A stretch of DNA of 25,123 bases from Candidatus Peregrinibacteria bacterium CG10_big_fil_rev_8_21_14_0_10_49_16 (GTDB lineage Bacteria; Patescibacteriota; Gracilibacteria; Peribacterales; Peribacteraceae). Location of the stretch: the NCBI GenBank assembly GCA_002772605.1, contig PFDS01000045.1, positions 1-25,123 on the forward strand. Direction: 5' to 3'. Shown piece after piece: positions 14,470 to 21,728 of this stretch. Within the stretch, counting starts at the first letter, position 1. Every line of letters begins with the position of its first letter. The notes under the pieces were generated by a model, which was not told the DNA's origin, did not search any database, and worked only from the letters and a program-made list of their open reading frames with translations. Position numbers and translations under genes: made by a program.

Positions 14470-14478
14470 GTGCTACAC
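14470..14478 (+). promoter_or_regulatory. Possible extended -10 box of the hydrolase gene
   Basis: TGCTACACT (TG-n-TACACT) ends 12 nt before the ATG at 14491. The hexamer is the same as the -10 of the rplC promoter. No clear -35 is present. If used, it rules out the ATG at 14464. Confidence 0.4.
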
Positions 14479-14490
14479 TTCCTTCTTATT

Positions 14491-15390
14491 ATGCCTACGC
14501 ATCTAGTCCCACTGCGCGATGGGCGGCGGGTGATGGAGGTGGAGCGGTGCGGAAAAGAAGATGGAGAACCAGTGTGGTTTTTTCATGGGCATCCCGGTTC
14601 TGCACACGAAGTACATGTAGGAGGTTTCGCAGCAGAAGAGTTGGGGATGGAACTTTTTGGGACGAGTCGACCGGGAATCGGGCAGTCTACGTACAAAGCA
14701 GGGTGGAAAGTGACGGATTTTCCACGAGACCTTGAGGACTGTGCAGCGTACTTTGGTCACGAGAAGTTTTCTCTGCTTGGGGTATCGGGAGGTGCGCCAT
14801 TTACAGCAGTGCATGGGGTGTTACTCGAAGAACGCATCAAGATGATGACCATTGTCAGTGGGATGGCGCCTATTCAGAAGCCGGGAGTGTTGAATCATAT
14901 GCGTTGGTTCAACAGGCAGTTTCTTACGGTGGCGCAACGTTTGCCGGATGTGTTTGTTCGTTTTGGTGTGTGGCGGTTACTGCAGAAGTTTGGGAAAGTA
15001 AAAAAAGGGCAGAATGTGGCGATGCGAGAAATCAACAAGGGCCTTCCTTCTGTTGATACTGAAGTGTTCAATCGTCCTGAGATGCTCGAAGTTCAGAGGC
15101 GACAACTGATCGATGCGTCCCGTCAGGGGATTGATGGGATCGTGCAGGATATCTGTAATTTGGCACGTCCGTGGGGGTTTTTTCTGCGGGATGCCCAGGT
15201 ACCGACAGATCTCTGGCATGGTCTTGAGGACGAGAGTGTTCCTCCACAGTGCATGCAGTATCTTGCGAAGGATATGCCTCACGCACGTAAATTCTGGGTT
15301 CCTGGGCAGGGGCATACCCTATTACTGGTCAACATAGGGGATGTTCTCAGAGAGATGAAAAGCAGGATTCAGGGCTTGAAACTCGGCTAA
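14491..15390 (+). CDS. Alpha/beta hydrolase fold protein
   Basis: The protein has 299 aa from the ATG at 14491 (an ATG at 14464 would add 9 residues). The fold's landmarks are present: the HGHPGS oxyanion segment (32-37), the nucleophile elbow GVSGG (Ser99), the acid in HGLEDESVP (Asp247) and the base in GQGHTLLL (His275), giving a complete Ser-Asp-His triad. RPGIGQS (60-66) fits the RPGxGxS segment common in this family. The substrate could be an ester, amide or haloalkane-like compound; the sequence does not say. No signal peptide is seen, so a cytoplasmic location is likely. It lies between rpsE and rplO, where rpmD normally is, with its own AT-rich upstream region; a role in translation is not implied. 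Confidence 0.9.
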   Translation: MPTHLVPLRDGRRVMEVERCGKEDGEPVWFFHGHPGSAHEVHVGGFAAEELGMELFGTSRPGIGQSTYKAGWKVTDFPRDLEDCAAYFGHEKFSLLGVSGGAPFTAVHGVLLEERIKMMTIVSGMAPIQKPGVLNHMRWFNRQFLTVAQRLPDVFVRFGVWRLLQKFGKVKKGQNVAMREINKGLPSVDTEVFNRPEMLEVQRRQLIDASRQGIDGIVQDICNLARPWGFFLRDAQVPTDLWHGLEDESVPPQCMQYLAKDMPHARKFWVPGQGHTLLLVNIGDVLREMKSRIQGLKLG

Positions 15391-15411
15391 ATATCTCTAC
15401 CATGGGAGCTC

Positions 15412-15852
15412 ATGTTATCAAACATCAAGCCAGCAACGGGATCTCGCACACGGCCGGGTAGACGCAAGGGTCGGGGAAACAGTAGCGGAAACGGAACAAC
15501 CGCCGGCAGAGGCACGAAGGGTCAACACTCGCGTACGGGAAAAGGCCGACGTCATGGTTTTGAAGGCGGTCAGATGCCCTTAATTCGTCGTCAGCCCAAG
15601 CTTGGTGGATTTCGTAGCCCCCGACGTGTTGTCTATGAACCGGTGAATCTTGATGTACTTGAAGTGCAGTTGACGGCCGGAGCATATGACACGGCTGCTC
15701 TGCGTGAACAGGGAGTTGTGCGTACAAAAAGACCAATAAAACTTTTGGGTCGTGGAACTGTAAAGAAAAAATTCACACTCACTGTTGATGCAGCATCGAA
15801 GAGTGCGAAGGAGGCGATTGAGAAGGCGGGAGGGAGTGTGACGATTGGGTAA
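15412..15852 (+). CDS. rplO: 50S ribosomal protein L15 (uL15)
   Basis: The protein has 146 aa (usual about 144). The N-terminal Gly- and Arg-rich part (RRKGRGNSSGNGTTAGRGTKGQ) and EGGQMPLIRRQPKLGGF are diagnostic; the C-terminal part has the KxLGRGxxKKK segment. L15 is a late 50S assembly protein. An ATG at 15402 is in another frame and is not used. The gene starts 21 nt after the hydrolase. Confidence 0.96.
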   Translation: MLSNIKPATGSRTRPGRRKGRGNSSGNGTTAGRGTKGQHSRTGKGRRHGFEGGQMPLIRRQPKLGGFRSPRRVVYEPVNLDVLEVQLTAGAYDTAALREQGVVRTKRPIKLLGRGTVKKKFTLTVDAASKSAKEAIEKAGGSVTIG

Positions 15853-15861
15853 ATCGAGTAT

Positions 15862-17142
15862 ATGTTCACCTACTTACGACAACTCTGGCATACGGAAGAC
15901 CTTCGCAAGCGCATTCTCTTCGCATGTGGCATTCTTCTCTGTTATCGCATTGCTGCACATATTACGATTCCCGGAGCAGACCCCTATGCATTGCAGGGAT
16001 TTTTGGCGGCACGTGAGGGTGGTGGCGTGTTGGGCGTGTTTGCAGCACTCACCGGTGGCGCGATTGATAATTTCTCTGTCATGCTTCTCGGACTTGCTCC
16101 GTACATTAACGCGTCCATTATTATGCAGCTCTGTACGGTGATCTTTCCGAAGCTCGAATCTCTTGCCAAGGAAGAAGGAGTGCAGGGGCAGCAGCAGATC
16201 AATAAGTACACTCGTTGGCTGTCGTTTCCTCTTGCCTTCATTCAGAGTTACGGATTTCTCCTTCTCCTCAACCGTGGAGGAGTCGACTTGGTTCCGGTCA
16301 CATTTCCGGATGTGCTTGCACCGATGCTCTTTGTGACGACCGGATCACTCATTTTGATGTGGTTTGGAGAACTGATTACCGAGAAGGGAATTGGCAACGG
16401 CATTTCCCTGATCATCTTCGTAGGGATCGTGTCGGAAATTCCTGCACGCATGAGTGCCATCCTCTTTGCTGGAGATGGAAAGATGGGAGCGTTCTTTCTG
16501 TTTGCGGCACTCTCACTTGCCCTTCTTGTTGCCGTTGTGCTCTTCACGGACGCACATCGCTTACTCCCCATTACCTATGCGAACCAGGGAGCGGGTCGTG
16601 GAGTGCAGGGAAACATTCCCATTCGTCTGAATCAGGCAGGAATGATTCCGATCATCTTTGCGATCTCTCTGATTACCCTTCCGGCAATCATCGCGCAGCT
16701 GCTTGCAACCGCCCCGCGTTTCCAGGATCTGGTGAGTTTCATTAACATCTATATGAATGCGAGCAGTCCCAGTCTTGTCTACATTATGCTGTACTTCTTG
16801 CTTGTGCTTGGATTTACGTACTTCTACGTTTCAGTAACATTCCAACCCGAGAAGGTTGCAGAAACCATACAGAAGCGCGGCGGATTCATCCCCGGTGTGC
16901 GTCCTGGAAAGCAAACTGCGGAAATCCTTGCCAAGACCAGTAACCGGTTGAACCTCTGGGGAGGAACATTCCTCGGACTCATTGCTATTATTCCGCTTAT
17001 CTTTACGAAGTATTCCACGCTGAGCGCGCAGGATCTGATCATCACCGGTTCCGGTATGATCATCGTCGTCGGTGTGGTTATGGAGCTTATTCGCCAAATC
17101 AATGCGAAGATGCTTGCTCACGATTATGATAAACTCGTGTAG
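15862..17142 (+). CDS. secY: Preprotein translocase subunit SecY
   Basis: The protein has 426 aa (usual 430-440) with about ten hydrophobic segments. Family landmarks include the GLAPYINASIIMQL segment in the second or third transmembrane region, GNGISLIIFVGI, and the cytoplasmic RGVQGNIPIRLNQAGMIPIIFA and KRGGFIPGVRPG loops. The RLNQAGMIPIIFA segment and the preceding loop are where SecA and ribosomes dock. SecY forms the membrane channel with SecE and SecG, encoded elsewhere. It starts 9 nt after rplO. A stem-loop begins at its stop codon. Confidence 0.98.
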   Translation: MFTYLRQLWHTEDLRKRILFACGILLCYRIAAHITIPGADPYALQGFLAAREGGGVLGVFAALTGGAIDNFSVMLLGLAPYINASIIMQLCTVIFPKLESLAKEEGVQGQQQINKYTRWLSFPLAFIQSYGFLLLLNRGGVDLVPVTFPDVLAPMLFVTTGSLILMWFGELITEKGIGNGISLIIFVGIVSEIPARMSAILFAGDGKMGAFFLFAALSLALLVAVVLFTDAHRLLPITYANQGAGRGVQGNIPIRLNQAGMIPIIFAISLITLPAIIAQLLATAPRFQDLVSFINIYMNASSPSLVYIMLYFLLVLGFTYFYVSVTFQPEKVAETIQKRGGFIPGVRPGKQTAEILAKTSNRLNLWGGTFLGLIAIIPLIFTKYSTLSAQDLIITGSGMIIVVGVVMELIRQINAKMLAHDYDKLV

Positions 17143-17165
17143 GGGACAACCTGCGGTTTTCCCCT
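17141..17165 (+). other. Stem-loop at the secY stop codon
   Basis: AGGGGA (17141-17146) pairs with TCCCCT (17160-17165), and inside it AACC (17148-17151) pairs with GGTT (17155-17158) around a 3-nt loop, with one mismatch between the stems. No T-run follows, so it is not a classical terminator. It may protect mRNA ends or mark processing. Confidence 0.55.
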
Positions 17166-17191
17166 CACGTGCTCCCCTTTCCCTAAGTGGA

Positions 17192-17232
17192 GTCGCTCCA
17201 GCGTGGGACCCCCGAGACCCACGCTTCGCGAC
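17192..17232 (+). other. Stem-loop in the secY-adk gap
   Basis: GCGTGGG (17201-17207) pairs perfectly with CCCACGC (17218-17224) around a 10-nt loop; an outer GTCGC (17192-17196) pairs with GCGAC (17228-17232). The downstream sequence is pyrimidine-rich but without a clean T-run. It could be an attenuator, a processing site or a small mobile hairpin. Confidence 0.6.
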
Positions 17233-17259
17233 AGTGTTTCTTTTCTCTATTATGTAACC

Positions 17260-17832
17260 ATGGATATCTTGTTGTTCGGAATCCAAGGTTCTGGGAAAGG
17301 CACACAAGCCCGGAAGTTGGTGGAGGAGTTTGGCTACTTCTTCTTCGAGACGGGTGCGGAGTTACGCAAAATTATTGCGTCAGGAACAGAGTTGGGAAAA
17401 GAAGTCGCGTCGTACACGGACAAGGGAAACCTTGCACCGACACCGATTGTGATGGAAGTTGTTCGCACGGCGATTGCGCAGTTACCGACCGATCAGAAAA
17501 TTCTCTTCGACGGAATTCCGCGCAGCATAGATCAGAAGGAGCAGTTCGACCCTATTCTTGCGGATCTGCATCGTGATATAACCGGTATACAAATTACCCT
17601 TCCCGAAGAAGAAGCTGTAAAGCGTTTAGTTCTTCGTGCAGAGAAAGAAGGGCGAACAGATGACGTATTAGAAGATGCCATTCGCCGCCGCATAGAAGTC
17701 TTCAAAGAAAAAACAGTTCCTGTCATCGAAGCGTATCGGCAGGAAGGGAAGATGGTGGACATTGATGGGCAGGGAGTGGTGGAGGAGGTATATGAGAGGG
17801 TGAAGTCAGCTTGTAGCTTCTTAGCTTCTTAG
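17260..17832 (+). CDS. adk: Adenylate kinase, short-lid form
   Basis: The protein has 190 aa from the ATG at 17260. The P-loop is GIQGSGKGTQ at the N-terminus, followed by FETGAELRKI (AMP site), FDGIPRS and the RAEKEGRTDDV region. The LID is the short form without zinc cysteines, which explains the length below 214. The enzyme converts ATP and AMP into two ADP. An earlier start at 17203 would add residues that match nothing and would take in the stem-loop, so it was rejected. Gene order secY-adk-map-infA-rpmJ is standard. The last few residues come from an 8-bp tandem repeat. Confidence 0.95.
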   Translation: MDILLFGIQGSGKGTQARKLVEEFGYFFFETGAELRKIIASGTELGKEVASYTDKGNLAPTPIVMEVVRTAIAQLPTDQKILFDGIPRSIDQKEQFDPILADLHRDITGIQITLPEEEAVKRLVLRAEKEGRTDDVLEDAIRRRIEVFKEKTVPVIEAYRQEGKMVDIDGQGVVEEVYERVKSACSFLAS

Positions 17833-17837
17833 CTTGT
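17808..17837. repeat. Short tandem repeat across the adk stop codon
   Basis: Units agcttgt, agcttctt, agcttctt and agcttgt follow each other from 17808 to 17837, crossing the TAG at 17830-17832. The last residues of Adk are thus encoded by repeat units. Probable slippage product. Confidence 0.7.
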
Positions 17838-17850
17838 AGGCTGAGCCCAC

Positions 17851-18597
17851 ATGCCTGATTTCGAAACCTTCAACGAATCTCAGATCGAATCCCTCAAAAA
17901 AGGAGGGAAGATTTTGCGAGGGTGTCTGGACTATGTTGCTACCCTTGTGGAGCCGGGGATCACAACAGGGGAGTTGGATATGAAGGCCGAAGAATATATC
18001 TGCGACCACGGGGCAAAGCCGGGTTTTAAGGGATATCGTGGGTTTCCGGCGACACTCTGTACTTCTGTCAATGAAGAATGTGTCCATGGGATTCCTGGAA
18101 AGAGGGCCTTAGTAGAAGGAAATATCATCTCCATTGACTGTGGAGTACTCCTCGATCAACTCTATACCGATGCTTGCATCACAGTGGGCGTGGGTGGTGT
18201 GAGTACGGAGGCGCAGGATCTCATCAACGTCTCGGAAGAGGCACTGGCTGCAGCAGTGGGTCTGATCGCGCAGGGAGTCAGAATTGGCGATATTTCGGCC
18301 TGTATCGAGAAAGTTATCCGCAAGGGAGGTGCTGTGCCTGTGAAATCTCTCACAGGCCATGGGCTGGGATCGACTCTCCACCAATTCCCCGATATTCCCA
18401 ACTGGGGTACAAAGGGAACCGGTGCCACTTTGCCTCCATTCACGCTGATTGCGGTTGAACCCATTGTGTCGCTTGGGGATAACGACGTGAAAGCTGCGGA
18501 CGATGGCTGGACGCTATCGATTGCGGATGGTGCCTTGTCTGCGCATAGCGAGCACACAATTCTTGTCATTCCGGAAGGAAATATTGTTATTGCGTAA
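17851..18597 (+). CDS. map: Methionine aminopeptidase, type I
   Basis: The protein has 248 aa (usual 248-264). All five metal ligands can be placed: Asp96, Asp107, His170 (in GHGLG), Glu203 (in VEP) and Glu234 (in SEHT). The Asp96-Asp107 spacing of 11 matches the E. coli enzyme. It removes the initiator Met from new proteins whose second residue is small. The His-containing HQFP segment after GHGLGS is the second half of the active-site loop. It starts 18 nt after adk, with no Shine-Dalgarno sequence. Confidence 0.97.
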   Translation: MPDFETFNESQIESLKKGGKILRGCLDYVATLVEPGITTGELDMKAEEYICDHGAKPGFKGYRGFPATLCTSVNEECVHGIPGKRALVEGNIISIDCGVLLDQLYTDACITVGVGGVSTEAQDLINVSEEALAAAVGLIAQGVRIGDISACIEKVIRKGGAVPVKSLTGHGLGSTLHQFPDIPNWGTKGTGATLPPFTLIAVEPIVSLGDNDVKAADDGWTLSIADGALSAHSEHTILVIPEGNIVIA

Positions 18598-18645
18598 TAT
18601 TTTAATAATTTTGCAATACAAAATTACCTAAAATCAAATAAAACG

Positions 18646-18674
18646 TTGAAATGCGGTTGATTAAGCCGTAGAAA
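18646..18674 (+). promoter_or_regulatory. Possible promoter before infA
   Basis: TTGAAA (18646-18651), a 17-nt spacer and TAGAAA (18669-18674) lie in the 131-bp map-infA gap. A second pairing, TTGATT (18658-18663) with TAACCT (18681-18686), is also possible. The gap is AT-rich over its first 50 nt. An internal promoter for the infA-rpsI part is plausible. Confidence 0.35.
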
Positions 18675-18728
18675 GGATTGTAACCTGCTCTGCACCCTGC
18701 GAGATGCTCGTACCAAAGTTTTTTTCTT

Positions 18729-19001
18729 ATGACGAAGGACGTTATTGAACTGATCGGCATTGTAGAAGAAACGTTTCCCAATGCCACCTTCCGAGTTCGG
18801 ATTCTCAGTTCAGAAGCAAAAGACCACGAGTTGCATTGTCATCTGGCAGGACGTATGCGCGTGCATCGCGTCCATATTCTGCCAGGCGATCGTGTGAAGG
18901 TGGAAATGACCCCGTACGATCTCCAGAAAGGACGCATTACGTATCGCTTTCGTTCCGATCAGGATATCTCGCTCCAGTCAGAACAACCCGCCACTCACTA
19001 A
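18729..19001 (+). CDS. infA: Translation initiation factor IF-1
   Basis: The protein has 90 aa against about 72 usually. ELIGIVEETFPNATFRV, LAGRMRVHRVHILPGDRVKVEMTPYDLQKGRITYR is the S1-like OB fold of IF-1. Two differences from the usual form are visible: a few extra residues in the loop after FRVRI, and a 15-residue polar tail. IF-1 occupies the A site during initiation. It follows a T-run (TTTTTTTC) rather than a Shine-Dalgarno sequence. Confidence 0.95.
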   Translation: MTKDVIELIGIVEETFPNATFRVRILSSEAKDHELHCHLAGRMRVHRVHILPGDRVKVEMTPYDLQKGRITYRFRSDQDISLQSEQPATH

Positions 19002-19017
19002 CTGTTATTCTCCCCAT

Positions 19018-19149
19018 ATGAAAGTTCGCGCCTCCATCAAACCTATGTGTAAAGACTGTCGTCTCATTCTGCGACGGAGCGGGAAAAAGAAGAAAGTGAT
19101 TCGCAGAATCGTCTGCAAGAATCCAAAGCACAAGCAAAGACAAGGATAG
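19018..19149 (+). CDS. rpmJ: 50S ribosomal protein L36 (bL36)
   Basis: The protein has only 43 aa (usual 37-38). It opens with MKVRASIKPMCKDC and ends with CKNPKHKQRQG. The zinc ligands C11, C14, C33 and H38 are all present. A basic stretch (SGKKKKVIRR) makes it slightly longer than usual. It lies between infA and rpsM as expected. Confidence 0.96.
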   Translation: MKVRASIKPMCKDCRLILRRSGKKKKVIRRIVCKNPKHKQRQG

Positions 19150-19185
19150 ACCTACTACCTACTCTACCTACTACCTTCTCGTCCA

Positions 19186-19566
19186 ATGGCTCGTATCTCC
19201 GGTGTCGTTCTCCCCAATGGAAAGCATATCGTCATTGCGCTGACGTACATCAAAGGCATCGGAAAATCTCTATCGCAGAACATTCTACAGGAACTCAATA
19301 TTAATCCGACGATGAAGTCTGAGGACTTAAGCGAAGAGCAGGAAGCGCGCATTCGCGCACGTGTCGAGAGAGAGCTGACGGAAGGTGAACTTGTGCGACG
19401 TGTATCTATGGATGTGAAGCGATTGCAGGACATTGGCACATGGCGAGGACTTCGTCACAAGAAAAAACTCCCTGTTCGTGGGCAGACATCTCGTCGTAAT
19501 GCACGTACTAAGCGTGGAAAGAAGAAGACAGGTCTGTCTGGCCGCACCACACTCACCAAGACCTAA
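19186..19566 (+). CDS. rpsM: 30S ribosomal protein S13 (uS13)
   Basis: The protein has 126 aa (usual about 118-124). MARISGVVLPNGKHIVIALTYIKGIG, the RRVSMDVKRLQDIGTWRGLRH segment and LPVRGQTSRRNARTKRG are standard. S13 forms intersubunit bridges in the head with S19. The leader (19150-19185) has one G and CTACCTACT-type repeats. Confidence 0.98.
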   Translation: MARISGVVLPNGKHIVIALTYIKGIGKSLSQNILQELNINPTMKSEDLSEEQEARIRARVERELTEGELVRRVSMDVKRLQDIGTWRGLRHKKKLPVRGQTSRRNARTKRGKKKTGLSGRTTLTKT

Positions 19567-19604
19567 TCCTTCTATCCTATCACCTAAAACCTACTACCTC
19601 ATTC

Positions 19605-20006
19605 ATGACTACCCCTCCTGTCCAGAAACCAAAGGCCCGCAAGAAGAAGATCAAGCGCACTGTGCCGAAAGCACGTGTGTGTATTACTGCAGGTGAAAAT
19701 AATACCATGGTCACGATTACCGATCTTGAGGGAAATGTACTCGGGTGGGCAAGTAGCGGATCAGCCGGTTTTGAAGGAACGCGGAAGTCGACGCCGTACG
19801 CAGCAAAAGTTGCTGCTGAGACTGCCGCAGAAAAGGTGCGTTCATATGGCATTGAATCCGTGAATATAGAAGTGAAAGGTCTTGGCCCTGGTCGTGAGCA
19901 GGCTATTCGCGGTTTGCAGAGCGCAGGGTATGACCTGGACCAGATTATTGATCGCACACCGGTTCCCCACGGCGGTTGTCGTCCCCCGCGCCGCAGGCGA
20001 GTCTAA
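19605..20006 (+). CDS. rpsK: 30S ribosomal protein S11 (uS11)
   Basis: The protein has 133 aa (usual about 129). NTMVTITDLEGNVLGWASSGSAGFEGTRKSTPYAA and the C-terminal GCRPPRRRRV are diagnostic. S11 lines the mRNA exit region in the platform. The 38-nt leader (19567-19604) has no G. Confidence 0.98.
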   Translation: MTTPPVQKPKARKKKIKRTVPKARVCITAGENNTMVTITDLEGNVLGWASSGSAGFEGTRKSTPYAAKVAAETAAEKVRSYGIESVNIEVKGLGPGREQAIRGLQSAGYDLDQIIDRTPVPHGGCRPPRRRRV

Positions 20007-20009
20007 CCT

Positions 20010-20029
20010 GCCTGCCGGTAGAGGCAGGC
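20010..20029 (+). other. Stem-loop between rpsK and rpsD
   Basis: GCCTGCC (20010-20016) and GGCAGGC (20023-20029) form a perfect 7-bp stem with a 6-nt loop, in the 53-nt gap before rpsD. The sequence after it is pyrimidine-rich but has no long T-run. It may be a small repeat, a processing site or a partial terminator. Confidence 0.6.
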
Positions 20030-20059
20030 TTCTACTTTCTACCTTCTCCTTTCTCGTCA

Positions 20060-20674
20060 ATGAGATATACTGGACCAAAAGCACGGCGTTGTCGTAGACA
20101 GGGTATGAATATCTACGGGTCAGATAAGTACGACAAGATCTTGCAACGTAAACCCTATCCTCCAGGAAAGGGTCCGCGGGTGCGCCTGGGTCGTCCGTCC
20201 GAATATGCAAAACAGCTGAAAGACAAACAGCGTGCACGAGATGTGTATGGTTTGTCTGAGAAGCAGTTCTATCGTATCTACAAGGAAGCGAGCAACATGC
20301 AGGGGCAAACAGGAGATACTATGAAAAAGCTTCTGGAGCAACGGTTGGACAATGCACTCTATCGTGCAGGATTTGCACGCACACGCATGGAGGCCCGGCA
20401 AATTGCAGCGCACGGTCATGTGCTCATTAACGATGTTCGTGTCACCATTCCTTCCTACCGTCTTCGCCCGGGGCAAGTGGTTTCGGTGCGTGAGCGCAGC
20501 AAGAAATCGCCAATGTTTGCGGAAATTCTTGAAGGACAGGATAAGTATGTTTCGCCGGCCTGGATGAAAGTAGATGCGCATGGTTTGCGTTTTGAAGTGC
20601 TGGCAGTCCCCGCCGCCGAGGATGCGGAGCAAGCTGTTGATGTTCGCCAAGTGGTGGAGTTTTATTCTCGATAA
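20060..20674 (+). CDS. rpsD: 30S ribosomal protein S4 (uS4)
   Basis: The protein has 204 aa from the ATG at 20060 (usual about 200-208). MRYTGPKARRCRRQG begins it, LSEKQFYRIY lies in the middle, and the S4 RNA-binding domain is LEQRLDNALYRAGFARTRMEARQIAAHGHVLINDVRVTIPSYRLRPGQ. There is a single Cys near the N-terminus, so this is the zinc-free form. S4 starts 30S assembly. A longer open frame from 19976 overlaps rpsK and was rejected. Confidence 0.97.
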   Translation: MRYTGPKARRCRRQGMNIYGSDKYDKILQRKPYPPGKGPRVRLGRPSEYAKQLKDKQRARDVYGLSEKQFYRIYKEASNMQGQTGDTMKKLLEQRLDNALYRAGFARTRMEARQIAAHGHVLINDVRVTIPSYRLRPGQVVSVRERSKKSPMFAEILEGQDKYVSPAWMKVDAHGLRFEVLAVPAAEDAEQAVDVRQVVEFYSR

Positions 20675-20709
20675 TCTTTTCTTTTCTCTTTTCTTCTTCT
20701 CTTCTTCGT

Positions 20710-21714
20710 ATGCATATTATCCAAGAAGAAATCGGTCTCCCAACATTTTCCGCTATGCAAAGCGGTTCACAGGGGGATGATTCCCATAAAGTTTTTGTTA
20801 TTTCACCGCTGCCGCCGGGGTATGGAATGACATTGGGGAATGCACTTCGACGCGCACTGCTCTCAAGTTTACCCGGTGCGGCTGTCACGGCTCTTCGCAT
20901 GAATGGAGTGCAGCATGAGTACTCTACCGTGGAAGGTGTGAAGGAGTCGGTGATGGATATCATGCTGAATGCCAAGCAGTTGCGTCTAAAAAAACACAGC
21001 AAAGATTCCGAAGTGATTTCTCTCGAAGAGAAAGGGCCAAAGACTGTGACAGCTGCTGACTTGAAAGTCTCCTCTGACTGTGAAGTGCTCAATCCTGATC
21101 TGGTGATCTGTACTCTTGAAAAAGGTGCATCGATCTCTATGGAATTCACTGTGGAGAAAGGTGTGGGGTACGTATCTGCGAATGAGCGCAATCGCAAAAT
21201 GAATCAACCAGGACTCATGTACATCGATGCGGTCTTTTCTCCTGTTGAACGTGTGCGGTACGATGTGGAGGCTACGCGTGTAGGACAGCGCACCGATCTC
21301 GAGAAACTGAACATCGAAGTGGTGACCAACGGTGCTTTGACTGCTGACGAAGCAGTGCAGTTTGCCAGTCAGCTTCTACAGAGTTACTTTGGGTACTTCG
21401 GCAGTGAGGAAAAGGTAGAGCCCGAGTTCATGGCCGATTTCTCCCGCGTGAAGGACGAGGACGGCGCAGGTGAGAGTAGTACGGCCGGAGGAAGTCCGGT
21501 CAAGGAGAGTTATACGCCGATTGAAATTCTCAACCTCTCTCCGCGTACTCTGAACGCACTTATTAATGCGGGTGTGGGTTCTATTGAGCAGTTAACCAAA
21601 TGTACAGAGACAATGTTAGGAAATTTCCGCGGTTTTGGTGCCAAAGCCCTGACAGAGGTGCGTCAAACGCTTGCAACGCGCGGCTTGAAACTTGCCGATG
21701 AACATGATAATTAA
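20710..21714 (+). CDS. rpoA: DNA-directed RNA polymerase alpha subunit
   Basis: The protein has 334 aa (usual about 315-330). The N-terminal domain has PLPPGYGMTLGNALRRALLSSLPGAAVTA and the dimer region; an acidic, Gly- and Ser-rich linker spans about 245-262. The C-terminal domain (about 262-330) is present, with PIEILNLSPRTLNALINAGVGSIEQL and GFGAKALTEVRQTL, the helix-hairpin-helix region that touches UP elements and activators. The 35-nt leader (20675-20709) is almost pure pyrimidine, with one G. Confidence 0.98.
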   Translation: MHIIQEEIGLPTFSAMQSGSQGDDSHKVFVISPLPPGYGMTLGNALRRALLSSLPGAAVTALRMNGVQHEYSTVEGVKESVMDIMLNAKQLRLKKHSKDSEVISLEEKGPKTVTAADLKVSSDCEVLNPDLVICTLEKGASISMEFTVEKGVGYVSANERNRKMNQPGLMYIDAVFSPVERVRYDVEATRVGQRTDLEKLNIEVVTNGALTADEAVQFASQLLQSYFGYFGSEEKVEPEFMADFSRVKDEDGAGESSTAGGSPVKESYTPIEILNLSPRTLNALINAGVGSIEQLTKCTETMLGNFRGFGAKALTEVRQTLATRGLKLADEHDN

Positions 21715-21728
21715 TATGCCCTTCTTCC

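Larger units (their letters stand above)
14231..14490. other. AT-rich region between rpsE and the hydrolase gene
   Basis: This 260-bp gap is the longest non-coding stretch in the window and far more AT-rich than its surroundings, mainly at 14280-14420. It holds several small repeats: tataaat and atttata as an inverted pair, agtagaaaa twice in direct orientation, and actaaaag (14266-14273) against cttttagt (14334-14341). It also has an operator-like palindrome (14373-14398). An AGGAGG at 14433-14438 lies too close to one ATG and too far from the next to act as a normal Shine-Dalgarno sequence. No rpmD remnant was recognised. Confidence 0.6.

Noticed and set aside
14464..14490. Upstream ATG for the hydrolase
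   Set aside because: The best -10-like box (14473-14478) lies downstream of it, and the fold's first strand begins after the ATG at 14491. It remains possible if transcription starts near 14422.
17203..17259. Earlier start for adenylate kinase
   Set aside because: The extra residues match nothing in the family and would translate through the stem-loop; the P-loop start at 17260 is standard.
19976..20059. Earlier start for S4, overlapping rpsK
   Set aside because: The added residues are not S4-like, while MRYTGPKARR at 20060 is.
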